Positions 28,808-38,059 of a stretch of 64,000 nucleotides of DNA are shown piece by piece. Position numbers and translations under genes: made by a program. This stretch comes from Porphyromonas circumdentaria. Its GTDB lineage: Bacteria; Bacteroidota; Bacteroidia; Bacteroidales; Porphyromonadaceae. The stretch spans positions 105,734 through 169,733 of the forward strand of contig NZ_FUXE01000003.1 of assembly GCF_900167105.1 (NCBI RefSeq). Reading direction: 5' to 3'. The first letter of the stretch is position 1, and every line of letters starts with the position of its first letter. The notes under the pieces were generated by a model. It was given only the letters and a program-made list of their open reading frames with translations, did not search any database and was not told the origin of the DNA.

Positions 28808-29401
28808 ATGAAACAGATAGAACCTTTGACTAACGACTATAAACAGGCGGTACGAGAGGCTGCCGAGGTAGTAAAAAAAGGTGGCATAATTCTTTATCCA
28901 ACAGACACAATCTGGGGTTTAGGTTGCGATGCTACCAATGAGCAAGCTGTACAAAGGATTTACAAAATAAAAAAGCGGGCCGAAAGTAAGTCCATGCTTA
29001 TTTTGATAGATACTGATGCCAAACTATCTGGACTCATGGAAGAGGTGCCTTCTATAGCCTATGATTTGATTGACGCGTCAGTAAGCCCCTTAACCATTAT
29101 TTATCCTAAGGGGCGTAATGTGGCCCCCTCTCTTTTATCTGAGGAACGCACTATCGGTATCCGTATTACAAAAGAGGCTTTCTCTCAAGCACTATGCAAG
29201 GCGATACGAGTCCCCTTGGTTTCTACTTCGGCCAATCTATCGGGCGATTCTTCTCCCAGCATATTTTCAGAAATATCATCCGAAATCAAAGAGGCGGTCG
29301 ATTACATTGTACCTGTACGTCAGAAGGAAACTACTCCAGCAAAAGCGAGCCAAATTATAGCATTAGGAATACATGGCGAAGTTAAAATCATTCGTTCATG
29401 A
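28808..29401 (+). CDS. Threonylcarbamoyl-AMP synthase (YwlC/TsaC/Sua5)
   Basis: Makes threonylcarbamoyl-AMP for the t6A modification of ANN-decoding tRNAs. The 197-residue YrdC-domain protein has KKGGIILYPTDTIWGLGCDA at residues about 23-41, the KxR-S-K binding patch KKRAESKSM, and the STSANLSGDSSP loop. It lacks the C-terminal Sua5 domain, so it is the short form. Its stop overlaps the next start by 4 bases (ATGA). Confidence 0.94.
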   Translation: MKQIEPLTNDYKQAVREAAEVVKKGGIILYPTDTIWGLGCDATNEQAVQRIYKIKKRAESKSMLILIDTDAKLSGLMEEVPSIAYDLIDASVSPLTIIYPKGRNVAPSLLSEERTIGIRITKEAFSQALCKAIRVPLVSTSANLSGDSSPSIFSEISSEIKEAVDYIVPVRQKETTPAKASQIIALGIHGEVKIIRS

Positions 29402-30801
29402 CACGCGAGACTAAGTACCGTCTTTTTTACCTTGTAGCAGATAGCTGTTCTGTCTTAATAAGCTCCCTGCTTCTTAATACGATCCGTTTCTATTGGGAAG
29501 CACCCAATGGCATTTGGGCTACATTGGATAATTATTTGTTTAACACAAAAAGTTATTTCGTGTACCTCTCTTTGTGGGCTTTTTGGCTACTGTTATTTGC
29601 TCTCTCGGGATACTACAACAAGCCTCTTAACAAGAGTAGAATAGAGGATATTTGGACAACCTTTTCGACGGTTGTTTTGGGTACAGGAATTGAGTTTTTA
29701 TTGCTTATTGTGGACGATCCTGTACACGATACCAAGGGTTACCTCAAACTTTTCTTCTCCTTGATGTTTACCTCTTTCTTATTAGTCTACTCGTTCCGAT
29801 TTATTGTGACGTGGTATGCTATTCAACAACGAAATAGGAAAGAGTTTTGGCCTAAAATCCTTTTGATTGGAACAAAAAAACAGGTAGAAGAGTTAGCTGC
29901 TGCAGCTTATGAAATGCGTTTTACCCCTCAGCAGAAACTTTTCTTTGAAGATTTCTATAAAAAAGGCTCTTCAGATCTAGCCATCGAAGCAATTACTCGA
30001 GAGGTTAGTACGATTTTTGATAATACGCCCCCTACAGAAATATATTTGGCCTCAACACAAGAGGAAAGCTCCAATGTGGGACATCTTTTATATAAACTCT
30101 ATCACTATCGCTGCCCCATCAGAATTACCGCAGAAGGTATGATGCCTCTCCCCTCTATAAAAACCACATTTTTACATGGGATACCTCTTGTAGATGTAAC
30201 AGAGACCAAGATGAGTGAGGGGGCAAAAAACGTAAAATGGTGCTTTGATCGTCTCGCCTCTTTCTCTCTTTTGGTGCTCTTGAGCCCTCTTTTTTTAATC
30301 TTATCTATTTTAGTTCGAAAATCATCCCGAGGAGAAATTTTCTTTTCCCAAGAGCGCATCGGTAAGCGAGGAAAACCCTTTATGATTTATAAGTTTCGTA
30401 CCATGTATAAGAATAGTGAAAGGAACGGACCACAGCTAAGCCATGATGGAGACACACGGATAACTCCCATAGGGCGAATACTCAGGAAGTATCGCTTGGA
30501 CGAACTCCCTCAACTATTCAATGTACTGAAAGGAGACATGAGTTTTGTAGGACCTCGTCCCGAAAGACAATTTTACATAGATTTACTCGTGGATAGAGCC
30601 CCCTACTATTATCTACTGCACAATGTACTACCAGGTATAACCTCATGGGGAATGGTACGCTATGGATATGCCTCCAATCTCGATGAGATGACCGAGAGAC
30701 TAAAATATGATTGGCTATACTACGGTAATATGTCGCTGAAAATGGATTTAACAGTGCTTTTTCACACAATAAGTGTTTTGGTAAAAGGAGCAGGTAAATA
30801 A
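29398..30801 (+). CDS. Polyprenyl-phosphate sugar-1-phosphate transferase, WbaP/WcaJ-like
   Basis: Starts a surface polysaccharide or O-antigen unit by moving a sugar-1-phosphate from a UDP-sugar to undecaprenyl phosphate. Four N-terminal membrane helices (to about residue 140), a Rossmann-like middle and another membrane hairpin near 283-305 lead into the catalytic domain: FFSQERIGKRGKPFMIYKFR, the sequence RKYRLDELPQLFNVLKGDMSF, and VGPRPERQ. Those are the bacterial sugar transferase signatures. It is translationally coupled to TsaC upstream and to the ClC gene downstream (TAATG). No other glycan genes are near, as in genomes where this initiating enzyme stands apart. The sugar is unknown. 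Confidence 0.92.
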   Translation: MTRETKYRLFYLVADSCSVLISSLLLNTIRFYWEAPNGIWATLDNYLFNTKSYFVYLSLWAFWLLLFALSGYYNKPLNKSRIEDIWTTFSTVVLGTGIEFLLLIVDDPVHDTKGYLKLFFSLMFTSFLLVYSFRFIVTWYAIQQRNRKEFWPKILLIGTKKQVEELAAAAYEMRFTPQQKLFFEDFYKKGSSDLAIEAITREVSTIFDNTPPTEIYLASTQEESSNVGHLLYKLYHYRCPIRITAEGMMPLPSIKTTFLHGIPLVDVTETKMSEGAKNVKWCFDRLASFSLLVLLSPLFLILSILVRKSSRGEIFFSQERIGKRGKPFMIYKFRTMYKNSERNGPQLSHDGDTRITPIGRILRKYRLDELPQLFNVLKGDMSFVGPRPERQFYIDLLVDRAPYYYLLHNVLPGITSWGMVRYGYASNLDEMTERLKYDWLYYGNMSLKMDLTVLFHTISVLVKGAGK

Positions 30802-32600
30802 TGAAAACAGAGATTACACAGAAACTCTCTTCCCTTCTAATGCGTTTCATCTTTTGGCGAGAACGCACTATAAAAGAACGCTACTTTATACTCATAGTCA
30901 GCTTTATGGTAGGAGTTGCCACTGCTCTTGCAGCTACTCTTCTAAAAGAGTTGGTACACTTTTTACAGCATCAAGTCACTAATGCGGCTATTGAGCGTAA
31001 CTATCTCCTATTAATATTCCCTCCTATAGGAATTTTTGTTACCGCCATGATTGTACGCTACGTAGTACGTGATGATATCAGCCACGGAGTAACCAAGATA
31101 CTAATTGCCATATCGCAACGGAAAAGCAGGATTAAGCCTCATAATATGTGGTCTTCTATCCTTTCGAGCTCCATAACTATTGGATTGGGGGGATCTGTCG
31201 GAGCAGAATCTCCCATCGTTCTAACGGGAGCAGCCATAGAGTCCAATTTAGGTCGCCTGTTCCGTTTGGAGCAACGCAATCTAATGCTTTTAATAGGTTG
31301 TGGTGCAGCTGGAGCTATCGCAGGGATTTTCAAAGCCCCTATTACAGGCTTGGTCTTCGTGGTAGAAGTTTTACTTTTGGATCTTACGCTTACAAGTGTA
31401 CTTCCTTTGCTAACGGCTTCTGTAACCTCTGCTTCTTTAGCTTACATCATGACAGGCTCTAAAGCGATGTTCAGCTTCTATCAAAGTGATCCTTTTGTGT
31501 CGTCTCGCATACCCTATGCCATTTTACTTGGCATTTTTTGTGGTCTTATCGCTCTCTACTTTTCCAAGATTATGTTCTTTTTGGAGCGACGTCTTAAACA
31601 CATAAAGCTATACGGCTATCGCTTCCTCGTTTCGGCCATCATATTGAGTATTCTCATTATTCTTTTCCCCCCGCTTTATGGAGAAGGATATAATACCATA
31701 AATGCTCTTCTTTCGGGACAATACCCTTCGGTGCTTGACGGCTCTTTCTTCTCCTCATGGAGCGATTCTTATTGGGCGGTTTTCGGTTTTCTTGCTTTAA
31801 TACTCTTCTTCAAGGTTTTTGCTTCTGTGGCCACCAACTCAGGAGGAGGGTGTGGGGGCTTGTTTGCTCCTACGCTATTTGTTGGGGCATTGAGCGGCTT
31901 TGTCTTCTCTTATGTGCTTAATTATTTCTCTTTTGTAAAGGAATACTTACCTCAAAAGAATTTTACCCTTATGGGTATGGCGGGTATGATGTCTGCTGTA
32001 ATGCATGCCCCTCTAACGGGGGTTTTTCTAATCGCCGAATTGACGGGAGGGTATAACCTATTCCTTCCTTTCATGCTAGTCTCTTTGAGCTCCTACCTTA
32101 CTATTCGTATCTTCATGCCCCATAGTATTTACTCTTTACGCCTTGCCGAACAGGGGAAACTGGTAACCCATCAAAAAGACAAAGCTGTATTGACTTTGAT
32201 GAACCTAAACAGTGTAATCGAGACAGAATTCAAGTTGGTAAGTCCAGAAATGAGCTTGGGAGATGTAGTTCAAGTGATTGGTAATAGTAGACGTAATGTA
32301 TTCCCCGTTGTAGACAGTAATAATCATCTTCAAGGGATTGTACTACTGGACAACATCAGGAACATAATGTTCCGCCCCGATTTATACGACAGGCTGCATG
32401 TGAACAAGTTTATGGTTTCTCCTCCAGGGAAGATTGTATCAACGATGACTATGGATGTCATTATGCAACTGTTTGATGAAACAAAAGCCTGGAACCTCCC
32501 CCTTGTTGATGAAAACGGATGCTATCTGGGGTTTGTGTCCAAGTCAAAAATATTCAACACCTATCGAGAAGTACTCTCGCAACTATCTCAAGGAGACTAA
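30801..32600 (+). CDS. ClC chloride channel or H+/Cl- antiporter with CBS domains
   Basis: A 599-residue ClC protein. The transport part (about 30-440) has the selectivity-filter segments GGSVGAESPIVLTG (with the gating Glu) and GGGCGGLFAPTLFVGA, then MGMAGMMSAVMHAPLTGVFL. The C-terminal 130 residues form two CBS domains (LGDVVQVIGNSRRNVFPVVD and IMQLFDETKAWNLPLVDENG). Start overlaps the previous stop by one base. The gating Glu suggests an antiporter, but channels keep it too, so transport mode is open. Confidence 0.94.
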   Translation: MKTEITQKLSSLLMRFIFWRERTIKERYFILIVSFMVGVATALAATLLKELVHFLQHQVTNAAIERNYLLLIFPPIGIFVTAMIVRYVVRDDISHGVTKILIAISQRKSRIKPHNMWSSILSSSITIGLGGSVGAESPIVLTGAAIESNLGRLFRLEQRNLMLLIGCGAAGAIAGIFKAPITGLVFVVEVLLLDLTLTSVLPLLTASVTSASLAYIMTGSKAMFSFYQSDPFVSSRIPYAILLGIFCGLIALYFSKIMFFLERRLKHIKLYGYRFLVSAIILSILIILFPPLYGEGYNTINALLSGQYPSVLDGSFFSSWSDSYWAVFGFLALILFFKVFASVATNSGGGCGGLFAPTLFVGALSGFVFSYVLNYFSFVKEYLPQKNFTLMGMAGMMSAVMHAPLTGVFLIAELTGGYNLFLPFMLVSLSSYLTIRIFMPHSIYSLRLAEQGKLVTHQKDKAVLTLMNLNSVIETEFKLVSPEMSLGDVVQVIGNSRRNVFPVVDSNNHLQGIVLLDNIRNIMFRPDLYDRLHVNKFMVSPPGKIVSTMTMDVIMQLFDETKAWNLPLVDENGCYLGFVSKSKIFNTYREVLSQLSQGD

Positions 32601-32612
32601 AATAGAATTGAT

Positions 32613-33602
32613 ATGAAAAAAGAGGATTTACGTATACTTTTTTTAGGAACTACATCTTTTGCTGTTGAACACCTTCGTTTTCTCATAGAAGAATGTTATA
32701 ACGTTGTAGGGATTGTAACCACCCCCGACAAACCTGCGGGGAGAGGTCATAAACTAAAAGGGTCTCCCGTAAAAGAGTTTGCTGTAGACTTGGGGATTCC
32801 CATCTTTCAGCCCGAGAAACTGCGAGAAGAATCTTTTTTGGAGTCCATCCGAGCTTTAAACCCGACATTGGGTATTGTTATTGCTTTCAGGATGCTACCC
32901 AAAGAAGTATGGCGGTTGCCCTCTATGGGGACTATTAATGTGCATGCTTCCCTTCTGCCCAGATGGAGAGGAGCTGCCCCTATTAATCACGCCCTAATCG
33001 CTGGCGATAAAGAGACGGGGGTGTCTCTATTTTCATTGACAGACAAATTGGACCAAGGCGATGTTATAGCCATGCGTACTATATCTCTTTCTGAAAAAGA
33101 CTATTTCGGAGCAACCCACGACTTATTGGCACAGGAAGGAGTACTTCTACTCAAAGAGACTTTATCAGAAACTATTAACCAAGGTCTATTACCCCGAGGT
33201 ATTCAACAACTGGTAGAGGGTGAACCGCTCTACGCACATAAACTAACCAAAGAAAATACTCGTATCTCTTGGAATCAACCAGCCGTTGCTATTCATAATC
33301 TTGTTCGGGGATTATCACCAATCCCCTCTGCCTGGACCACATTGGTAGAAAAAGGGCAAACGGATACACCTGCCGTTTACAAGATTTTTGAGACAGAGGT
33401 TATTGTGGACTACTCTTCTGCCTCTCTGAAAAAACGCCCCCGAGTTGGCTCCTTTTTACCTGCGCCCAAAGGATGTTTATATGTGGTAACCCAAGAGGGA
33501 GTATTATCGATACGCTCCCTACAAGCTCCAGGCAAGAAGAGATTAGATATTTCTGCTTTTTTGAATGGGTTTCATATACCAGAAGGAAGCTATTTTGAAT
33601 AA
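32613..33602 (+). CDS. fmt: Methionyl-tRNA formyltransferase
   Basis: Formylates initiator Met-tRNA. The 329-residue protein has the formyl-THF-binding strand RILFLGTTSFAVEHL (usually GTPEFA), the TTPDKPAGRGHKL loop, and catalytic HASLLPRWRGAAPI followed by the DxGD-type DKLDQGDVI. The C-terminal tRNA-binding domain is complete. It lies 12 bases after the ClC gene. GTTSF in place of GTPEF is a small deviation not expected to affect activity. Confidence 0.95.
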   Translation: MKKEDLRILFLGTTSFAVEHLRFLIEECYNVVGIVTTPDKPAGRGHKLKGSPVKEFAVDLGIPIFQPEKLREESFLESIRALNPTLGIVIAFRMLPKEVWRLPSMGTINVHASLLPRWRGAAPINHALIAGDKETGVSLFSLTDKLDQGDVIAMRTISLSEKDYFGATHDLLAQEGVLLLKETLSETINQGLLPRGIQQLVEGEPLYAHKLTKENTRISWNQPAVAIHNLVRGLSPIPSAWTTLVEKGQTDTPAVYKIFETEVIVDYSSASLKKRPRVGSFLPAPKGCLYVVTQEGVLSIRSLQAPGKKRLDISAFLNGFHIPEGSYFE

Positions 33603-33662
33603 TACCTTTGAATGTGTGGCATATACAAAAGAACTCCCTATGGGTATTAATCTAAATTTCTC

Positions 33663-33670
33663 TACCTTTG
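33663..33670 (+). promoter_or_regulatory. Candidate -7 element for bamD
   Basis: TACCTTTG, 50 bases before the bamD ATG. A second TACCTTTG overlaps the end of fmt at 33603-33610. No clear -33 partner for either. Confidence 0.4.
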
Positions 33671-33720
33671 TAAACCAATATTGGCAGGTAATCTGTTTTT
33701 AGGAATTTGATGTACGAAGT

Positions 33721-34545
33721 ATGAAAAGACTTAATAAATTGTGTTTGGGAGTATTTGTCCCTCTGATGATACTTTCCTTCTCAAGTTGCGGAGAGTTTAC
33801 GCGAGTACAGAAATCTACCAATACGGCATTGAAGTATGATTATGCCAAGAAATACTACAATCAAAAGAAATGGTCAAAAGCTGCAGATCTTTTAGTCGAT
33901 GTGGTTTCTGCTTACGATGGCACTAACGAAGGGGCTCAAGCTCTTTTTATGTTGGGAGAGTCTTCTTTGCAACAAGCTCAAGGAGAAACAGCTGCAGAGT
34001 GTTTCCGCCGCTATTACAACACCTACCCCAAGGGGCCTCAGGCTGAGGAAGCTCGCTATAAAGCAGGGGTCGCTATGTATATGATTTCTCCAGAAGCCAA
34101 ACTCGACCAGAATGCCACCTATATGGCATTGCAGGAGTTGCAAAACTTCATTGAGTATTACCCTCAAAGCGAATACAGAAAAGAGGTTGAAATGATGCTT
34201 TTTGAACTCCAAGACAAACTCTCTTACAAGGAGTACCTCGCAGCAAAGTTGTACTACGACATGGGGATGTACCTTGGCAATAACTATCAATCAGCCATCG
34301 TAACTGCCAACAATGCTCTAAAAGACTTCCCTTATACAAAGTATAGAGAGGAGTTTCAGATACTGATACTCAGAGCCTCCTATAAAGAGGCTTTGAATAG
34401 CGTAGAGTCTCGCGTACAATCACGCTTGCGCAACGTATCCGATCGTTATTTTACCTATATAAACGAGTTCCCAGAGGGAAAATATAAGAAAGAGGCCGAG
34501 CAGATTTACAAAAAAGTTTCGAGTCTCATAAATAACGATTTATAG
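33721..34545 (+). CDS. bamD: Outer membrane assembly lipoprotein BamD
   Basis: Essential lipoprotein of the BAM machine that inserts outer-membrane barrels. The 274 residues begin with a lipoprotein signal peptide and lipobox (SFSSC, Cys23), followed by TPR-like helices: DYAKKYYNQKKWSKAADLL, the AQALFMLGESSLQQAQ helix, FRRYYNTYPKGPQAEEARY, and a final EFPEGKYKKEAEQIYKKV. This pattern is the YfiO/BamD family. It is followed by the omega-like RNA polymerase subunit and a DUF4293 protein, the usual order in Bacteroidota. Confidence 0.93.
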   Translation: MKRLNKLCLGVFVPLMILSFSSCGEFTRVQKSTNTALKYDYAKKYYNQKKWSKAADLLVDVVSAYDGTNEGAQALFMLGESSLQQAQGETAAECFRRYYNTYPKGPQAEEARYKAGVAMYMISPEAKLDQNATYMALQELQNFIEYYPQSEYRKEVEMMLFELQDKLSYKEYLAAKLYYDMGMYLGNNYQSAIVTANNALKDFPYTKYREEFQILILRASYKEALNSVESRVQSRLRNVSDRYFTYINEFPEGKYKKEAEQIYKKVSSLINNDL

Positions 34546-34607
34546 AGATTATTCTCTTTCCCCCCCTCTTATTTAATTCTATCGATAACACTAAGATTAT
34601 ACATACA

Positions 34608-34940
34608 ATGAATAGCAAAAAGAAAAATGCCATTCCTACAGAGGCTATAACACGTTCTACATCTCAAATGTCAGAAGCTACAGGTAACCTATACGAAACA
34701 GTGGTAGTTATAGCCAAGCGGGCCAACCAAATAGCACGTGAGCAGCAAGAGGAACTAAAGGCTAAACTGGAAGAAGTTAGTGTTGGAGTGGATAATCTTG
34801 AAGAGCGACAAGAAAATAAAGAACAGATTGAGCTCTCCAGCTACTACGAGCGCTTGCCTAAACCTACCTTGGTTGCCACTTATGAGTATGAGCATGGCGA
34901 GATTTATCACCGCTTGCAAGAAGAAAAGAAAGAGAAGTAA
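34608..34940 (+). CDS. rpoZ: RNA polymerase omega-type subunit
   Basis: A 110-residue homologue of bacterial omega/Rpb6 in its Bacteroidota form. The core AITRSTSQMSEATGNLYETV, then VVIAKRANQIAREQQEELKAKLEE, aligns with the omega fold that clamps the beta-prime C-terminus. The rest is charged and helical. It sits between bamD and DUF4293 as in other Bacteroidota. Because the sequence diverges from proteobacterial omega it is often left as hypothetical; I am fairly sure of the assignment. Confidence 0.85.
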   Translation: MNSKKKNAIPTEAITRSTSQMSEATGNLYETVVVIAKRANQIAREQQEELKAKLEEVSVGVDNLEERQENKEQIELSSYYERLPKPTLVATYEYEHGEIYHRLQEEKKEK

Positions 34941-34976
34941 TTTACAGTAAGTTTCCCTATTTATTCCCCGAGAATT

Positions 34977-35444
34977 ATGTGGCAGAGAATACAAACCCTA
35001 TGGTTACTTTTGGCAGGAGTCGCTATGACTTTAGTTCTGATTTACCCTATGGCTCTTTTTACCAAAAGTGGCCTTTTAGGAAGCGAAAACTTTGAAATGA
35101 CAAGTATTTGGTTGCGGAATATGTTTACAGGAGAGAAGCACTCTATTCTTTGGGGTTTATTCTCTCTGGATGTGATCATAGTACTCCTCTCCTTCCTAAC
35201 CATTTTCCTTTTCAAGAATAGAAAGCTACAGATGAGAGTATGTATGTTTACCCTACTGCTATCCATTGGATTCATTGTGTATGCTGCGTTTTTGGCATTT
35301 GGCTTTGTAAAGAGCTTGGAAGCAAACTTTAGTTTTAAGTTTGCCATAGCCCTTCCGATTATAACGCCTATTTTACTTTTCTTGGCGCATCAAGGTATTC
35401 GCAAAGACTACATTTTAGTACGCATTAGTAATCGTATCAGATAA
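34977..35444 (+). CDS. DUF4293 membrane protein
   Basis: A 155-residue membrane protein with four hydrophobic helices, starting MWQRIQTLWLLLAG, the typical N-terminus of DUF4293. It ends in a short basic tail (RKDYILVRISNRIR). Function unknown. It follows the omega gene by 36 bases, the conserved order in Bacteroidota. Confidence 0.85.
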   Translation: MWQRIQTLWLLLAGVAMTLVLIYPMALFTKSGLLGSENFEMTSIWLRNMFTGEKHSILWGLFSLDVIIVLLSFLTIFLFKNRKLQMRVCMFTLLLSIGFIVYAAFLAFGFVKSLEANFSFKFAIALPIITPILLFLAHQGIRKDYILVRISNRIR

Positions 35445-35452
35445 AAGAAGAA

Positions 35453-35486
35453 AGAAGTAGGTAGTTGCATTATCTACCCAACTTCT
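35453..35486 (+). terminator. Hairpin after DUF4293 gene
   Basis: Stem AGAAGT/ACTTCT and GGTAG/CTACC separated by a small internal loop, 9-nt apical loop. It lies just after the stop and before guaB. The U-tail is weak. Confidence 0.45.
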
Positions 35487-35534
35487 ACTCTTCACCGTAT
35501 CCATTGACTATTTATAAAGCATTCTTATATATCT

Positions 35535-37037
35535 ATGGCTATTTTTCTAAAAGAAACTTCGCATACTTTCGGAGAGTATCTCCTTGTACCTGGCTTAACA
35601 ACCCACACAACGACCCCAGATAAGATAGTGTTGCGTACACCTCTCTCTCGCTTTAAACAGGGAGAAAAGCCAAAGATTAGCCTTAATATACCCTTTGTTT
35701 CTGCCATAATGCAGTCCGTATCTAATGACACGTTGGCGATAGAGTTGGCACGTAACGGGGGGCTTTCCTTTATCTACGGCTCTCAACCTATCGAGGAAGA
35801 AGCAGAGATGGTACGTAGAGTAAAGAAGTTCAAAGCAGGTTTCGTAACGAGTGACTCTAACCTCAGTCCCGACCAAACTCTTAGCGATGTTATCGCTCTA
35901 ACCAAGAGAACAGGGCACTCTACCATAGGTATAACGCATGACGGCACCTCCAATGGTTTTCTAAAAGGAATCGTTACAGGGCGTGACTACCGTTTGAGTA
36001 CCGATCCTTTGGATAGAAAGATTTCGGAGTTTATGACTCCATTGGAAAAGCTCCATGTAGGAACTAAGGGTTTGACGCTTAGCGAGGCCAATGACCTCAT
36101 ATGGAAATATAAGTTGAATACGCTTCCTATCATCGACGAAGAGGGACGTTTGCTCTCTTTCGTATTCCGCAAAGATTACGATAGTCATAAAGAAAATCCC
36201 TATGAACTCTTGGACCCTATAAGTAAAACACTGCTCGTAGGGGCTGGTATCAACTCTCGAGATTATAAAGAGCGAGTACCAGCACTGGTAGAAGCAGGGG
36301 CAGATGCACTCTGTATAGACTCTTCCGATGGTTACTCTATATGGCAAGCAGAGACCTTGCAATGGATTAAGCAACAGTATGGAGATCGCATCGTGGTAGG
36401 AGCAGGAAACGTGGTAGATGGCGAGGGATTCCGTTACTTGGTAGAAGCAGGGGCGGACTTCATTAAGGTAGGTATCGGTGGTGGTTCTATCTGTATTACC
36501 CGTGAGCAAAAGGGTATCGGTAGAGGTCAGGCAACAGCTGTTATCGACGTAGCTCGTGAGCGCGATTTGTACTACAAAGAGACGGGCATCTACATTCCTA
36601 TTTGTAGCGATGGAGGTATCGTGCATGATTATCACATGGTTTTAGCTTTGGCTATGGGAGCTGACTTCTTGATGATGGGACGCTACTTTGCTCGTTTTGA
36701 CGAGTCTCCTACGCGCAAACTTAAGATCGGTCCCAACATTGTAAAAGAGTACTGGGGAGAAGGATCCAATCGTGCCCAAAACTGGCAACGCTACGATACG
36801 GGCGGAGATGATACTAAGGGTATGAAGTTTGAGGAGGGCGTAGATAGCTACGTAACCTATGCTGGACCTATGAAGGACAACTTAGACCAGACTTTAATGA
36901 AGATCAAAGCTACAATGTCCAGTTGCGGAACGGCCAATTTGGAAGAACTACGATCCAATGCCAAGATTACACTCGTATCGGCAACAAGCATCGTAGAGGG
37001 TGGCGCGCACGATGTTATCCTCAAGGAACACAACTAA
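35535..37037 (+). CDS. guaB: IMP dehydrogenase
   Basis: Oxidises IMP to XMP, the committed step of GTP synthesis. The 500-residue barrel has the catalytic loop [15 protein letters not shown] with Cys320, and CSDGGI and FLMMGRYFA nearby. Two CBS domains are inserted around residues 95-225. The catalytic loop and the RFDESPTRK segment differ from E. coli GuaB but match the form found in other Bacteroidota. A 90-base gap separates it from DUF4293; miaA follows 30 bases later. Confidence 0.94.
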   Translation: MAIFLKETSHTFGEYLLVPGLTTHTTTPDKIVLRTPLSRFKQGEKPKISLNIPFVSAIMQSVSNDTLAIELARNGGLSFIYGSQPIEEEAEMVRRVKKFKAGFVTSDSNLSPDQTLSDVIALTKRTGHSTIGITHDGTSNGFLKGIVTGRDYRLSTDPLDRKISEFMTPLEKLHVGTKGLTLSEANDLIWKYKLNTLPIIDEEGRLLSFVFRKDYDSHKENPYELLDPISKTLLVGAGINSRDYKERVPALVEAGADALCIDSSDGYSIWQAETLQWIKQQYGDRIVVGAGNVVDGEGFRYLVEAGADFIKVGIGGGSICITREQKGIGRGQATAVIDVARERDLYYKETGIYIPICSDGGIVHDYHMVLALAMGADFLMMGRYFARFDESPTRKLKIGPNIVKEYWGEGSNRAQNWQRYDTGGDDTKGMKFEEGVDSYVTYAGPMKDNLDQTLMKIKATMSSCGTANLEELRSNAKITLVSATSIVEGGAHDVILKEHN

Positions 37038-37067
37038 CCCTCTCTATTTATTGTAAAATAACCTACA

Positions 37068-38024
37068 ATGACTAATAAGCCTCCATTAATAGCAATTGTT
37101 GGTCCAACAGCATCAGGCAAGACTTCCCTTGGGGTAGGTCTTGCCTCTCTTTTATCGGGAGAGATACTGAGTGCCGATAGCAGACAAGTCTATCGTAGGA
37201 TGAATATCGGTACAGGAAAGGATCTCAGTGAGTACACCCTACCCGATGGCACTTCTATACGCTATCATTTGATAGATATTGTAGAGCCAGGCGAAGTGTA
37301 CGACTTGTACCGATGGAAAAAGGCTTTCAACAAAGCCCTCCTTTCTATTGAAGAGCGGGGCAAAACACCTATTTTGGTAGGAGGCTCTGGGCTTTATGCC
37401 GAGACGGCTTTGGGCGGTCGTTCCTTAACAGAGGCTCCTAAGAATGATGCCTTGCGCCAAGAGCTACTACACCTCTCTCACAAAGATTTATTGGATATTT
37501 TACAACGCTTTAAGGGCGTACCTCAAACCGATACTTCATCTGTACGTCGCACTATTCGAGCCATAGAGATAGCCTCTTACTACGAACGTCATACTGGCAA
37601 ACAATCTCAAATCCTCTCACAAAAAAATGAGTTAACCCTCCCCCACTACCTTTTCTGCCTTTCGTTAGAAGCTCCCGAACGTTGGGAACGCATTGGTAAG
37701 CGACTGCGTCGTAGAATTGACGAGGGTATGATCGAAGAGACTCGTTCTTTACTCAATGAGGGGGTACCTGCTGAAACTTTAATTCAATATGGTTTGGAGT
37801 ACAAATACATTACCCTCTACCTCTTAGGAAAACTTGATTTAGATACTATGATTACCGAGTTAGAGGTAGCTATTCGTCAGTTTGCCAAACGCCAAATGAC
37901 GTGGTTTAGAGGGATGAAACGTAGAGGGCTCAATCCCATATTCATCGATGCAACCCTACCGCAAGAGGCTATCTTAGATAAAATATGCGCTCTACTTCCC
38001 ACAAAAGAGTTTGCACAACAATAG
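37068..38024 (+). CDS. miaA: tRNA dimethylallyltransferase MiaA
   Basis: Adds the isopentenyl group to A37 of UNN-decoding tRNAs. The 318 residues contain the P-loop GPTASGKT (12-19), DSRQVYRRMNIGTGK with the catalytic Asp, the LVGGSGLYAE segment, and the tRNA-binding QFAKRQMTWFRGM near the C-terminus. Length is normal. Convergent with the C69 peptidase gene. Confidence 0.96.
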   Translation: MTNKPPLIAIVGPTASGKTSLGVGLASLLSGEILSADSRQVYRRMNIGTGKDLSEYTLPDGTSIRYHLIDIVEPGEVYDLYRWKKAFNKALLSIEERGKTPILVGGSGLYAETALGGRSLTEAPKNDALRQELLHLSHKDLLDILQRFKGVPQTDTSSVRRTIRAIEIASYYERHTGKQSQILSQKNELTLPHYLFCLSLEAPERWERIGKRLRRRIDEGMIEETRSLLNEGVPAETLIQYGLEYKYITLYLLGKLDLDTMITELEVAIRQFAKRQMTWFRGMKRRGLNPIFIDATLPQEAILDKICALLPTKEFAQQ

Positions 38025-38059
38025 AAGAGGTGACACAATAACTCTTTCGAAGGACTTCC

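Noticed and set aside
33603..33610. A second TACCTTTG as the bamD promoter
   Set aside because: It directly follows the fmt stop, has no -33 partner at the right distance, and a closer copy exists at 33663-33670.
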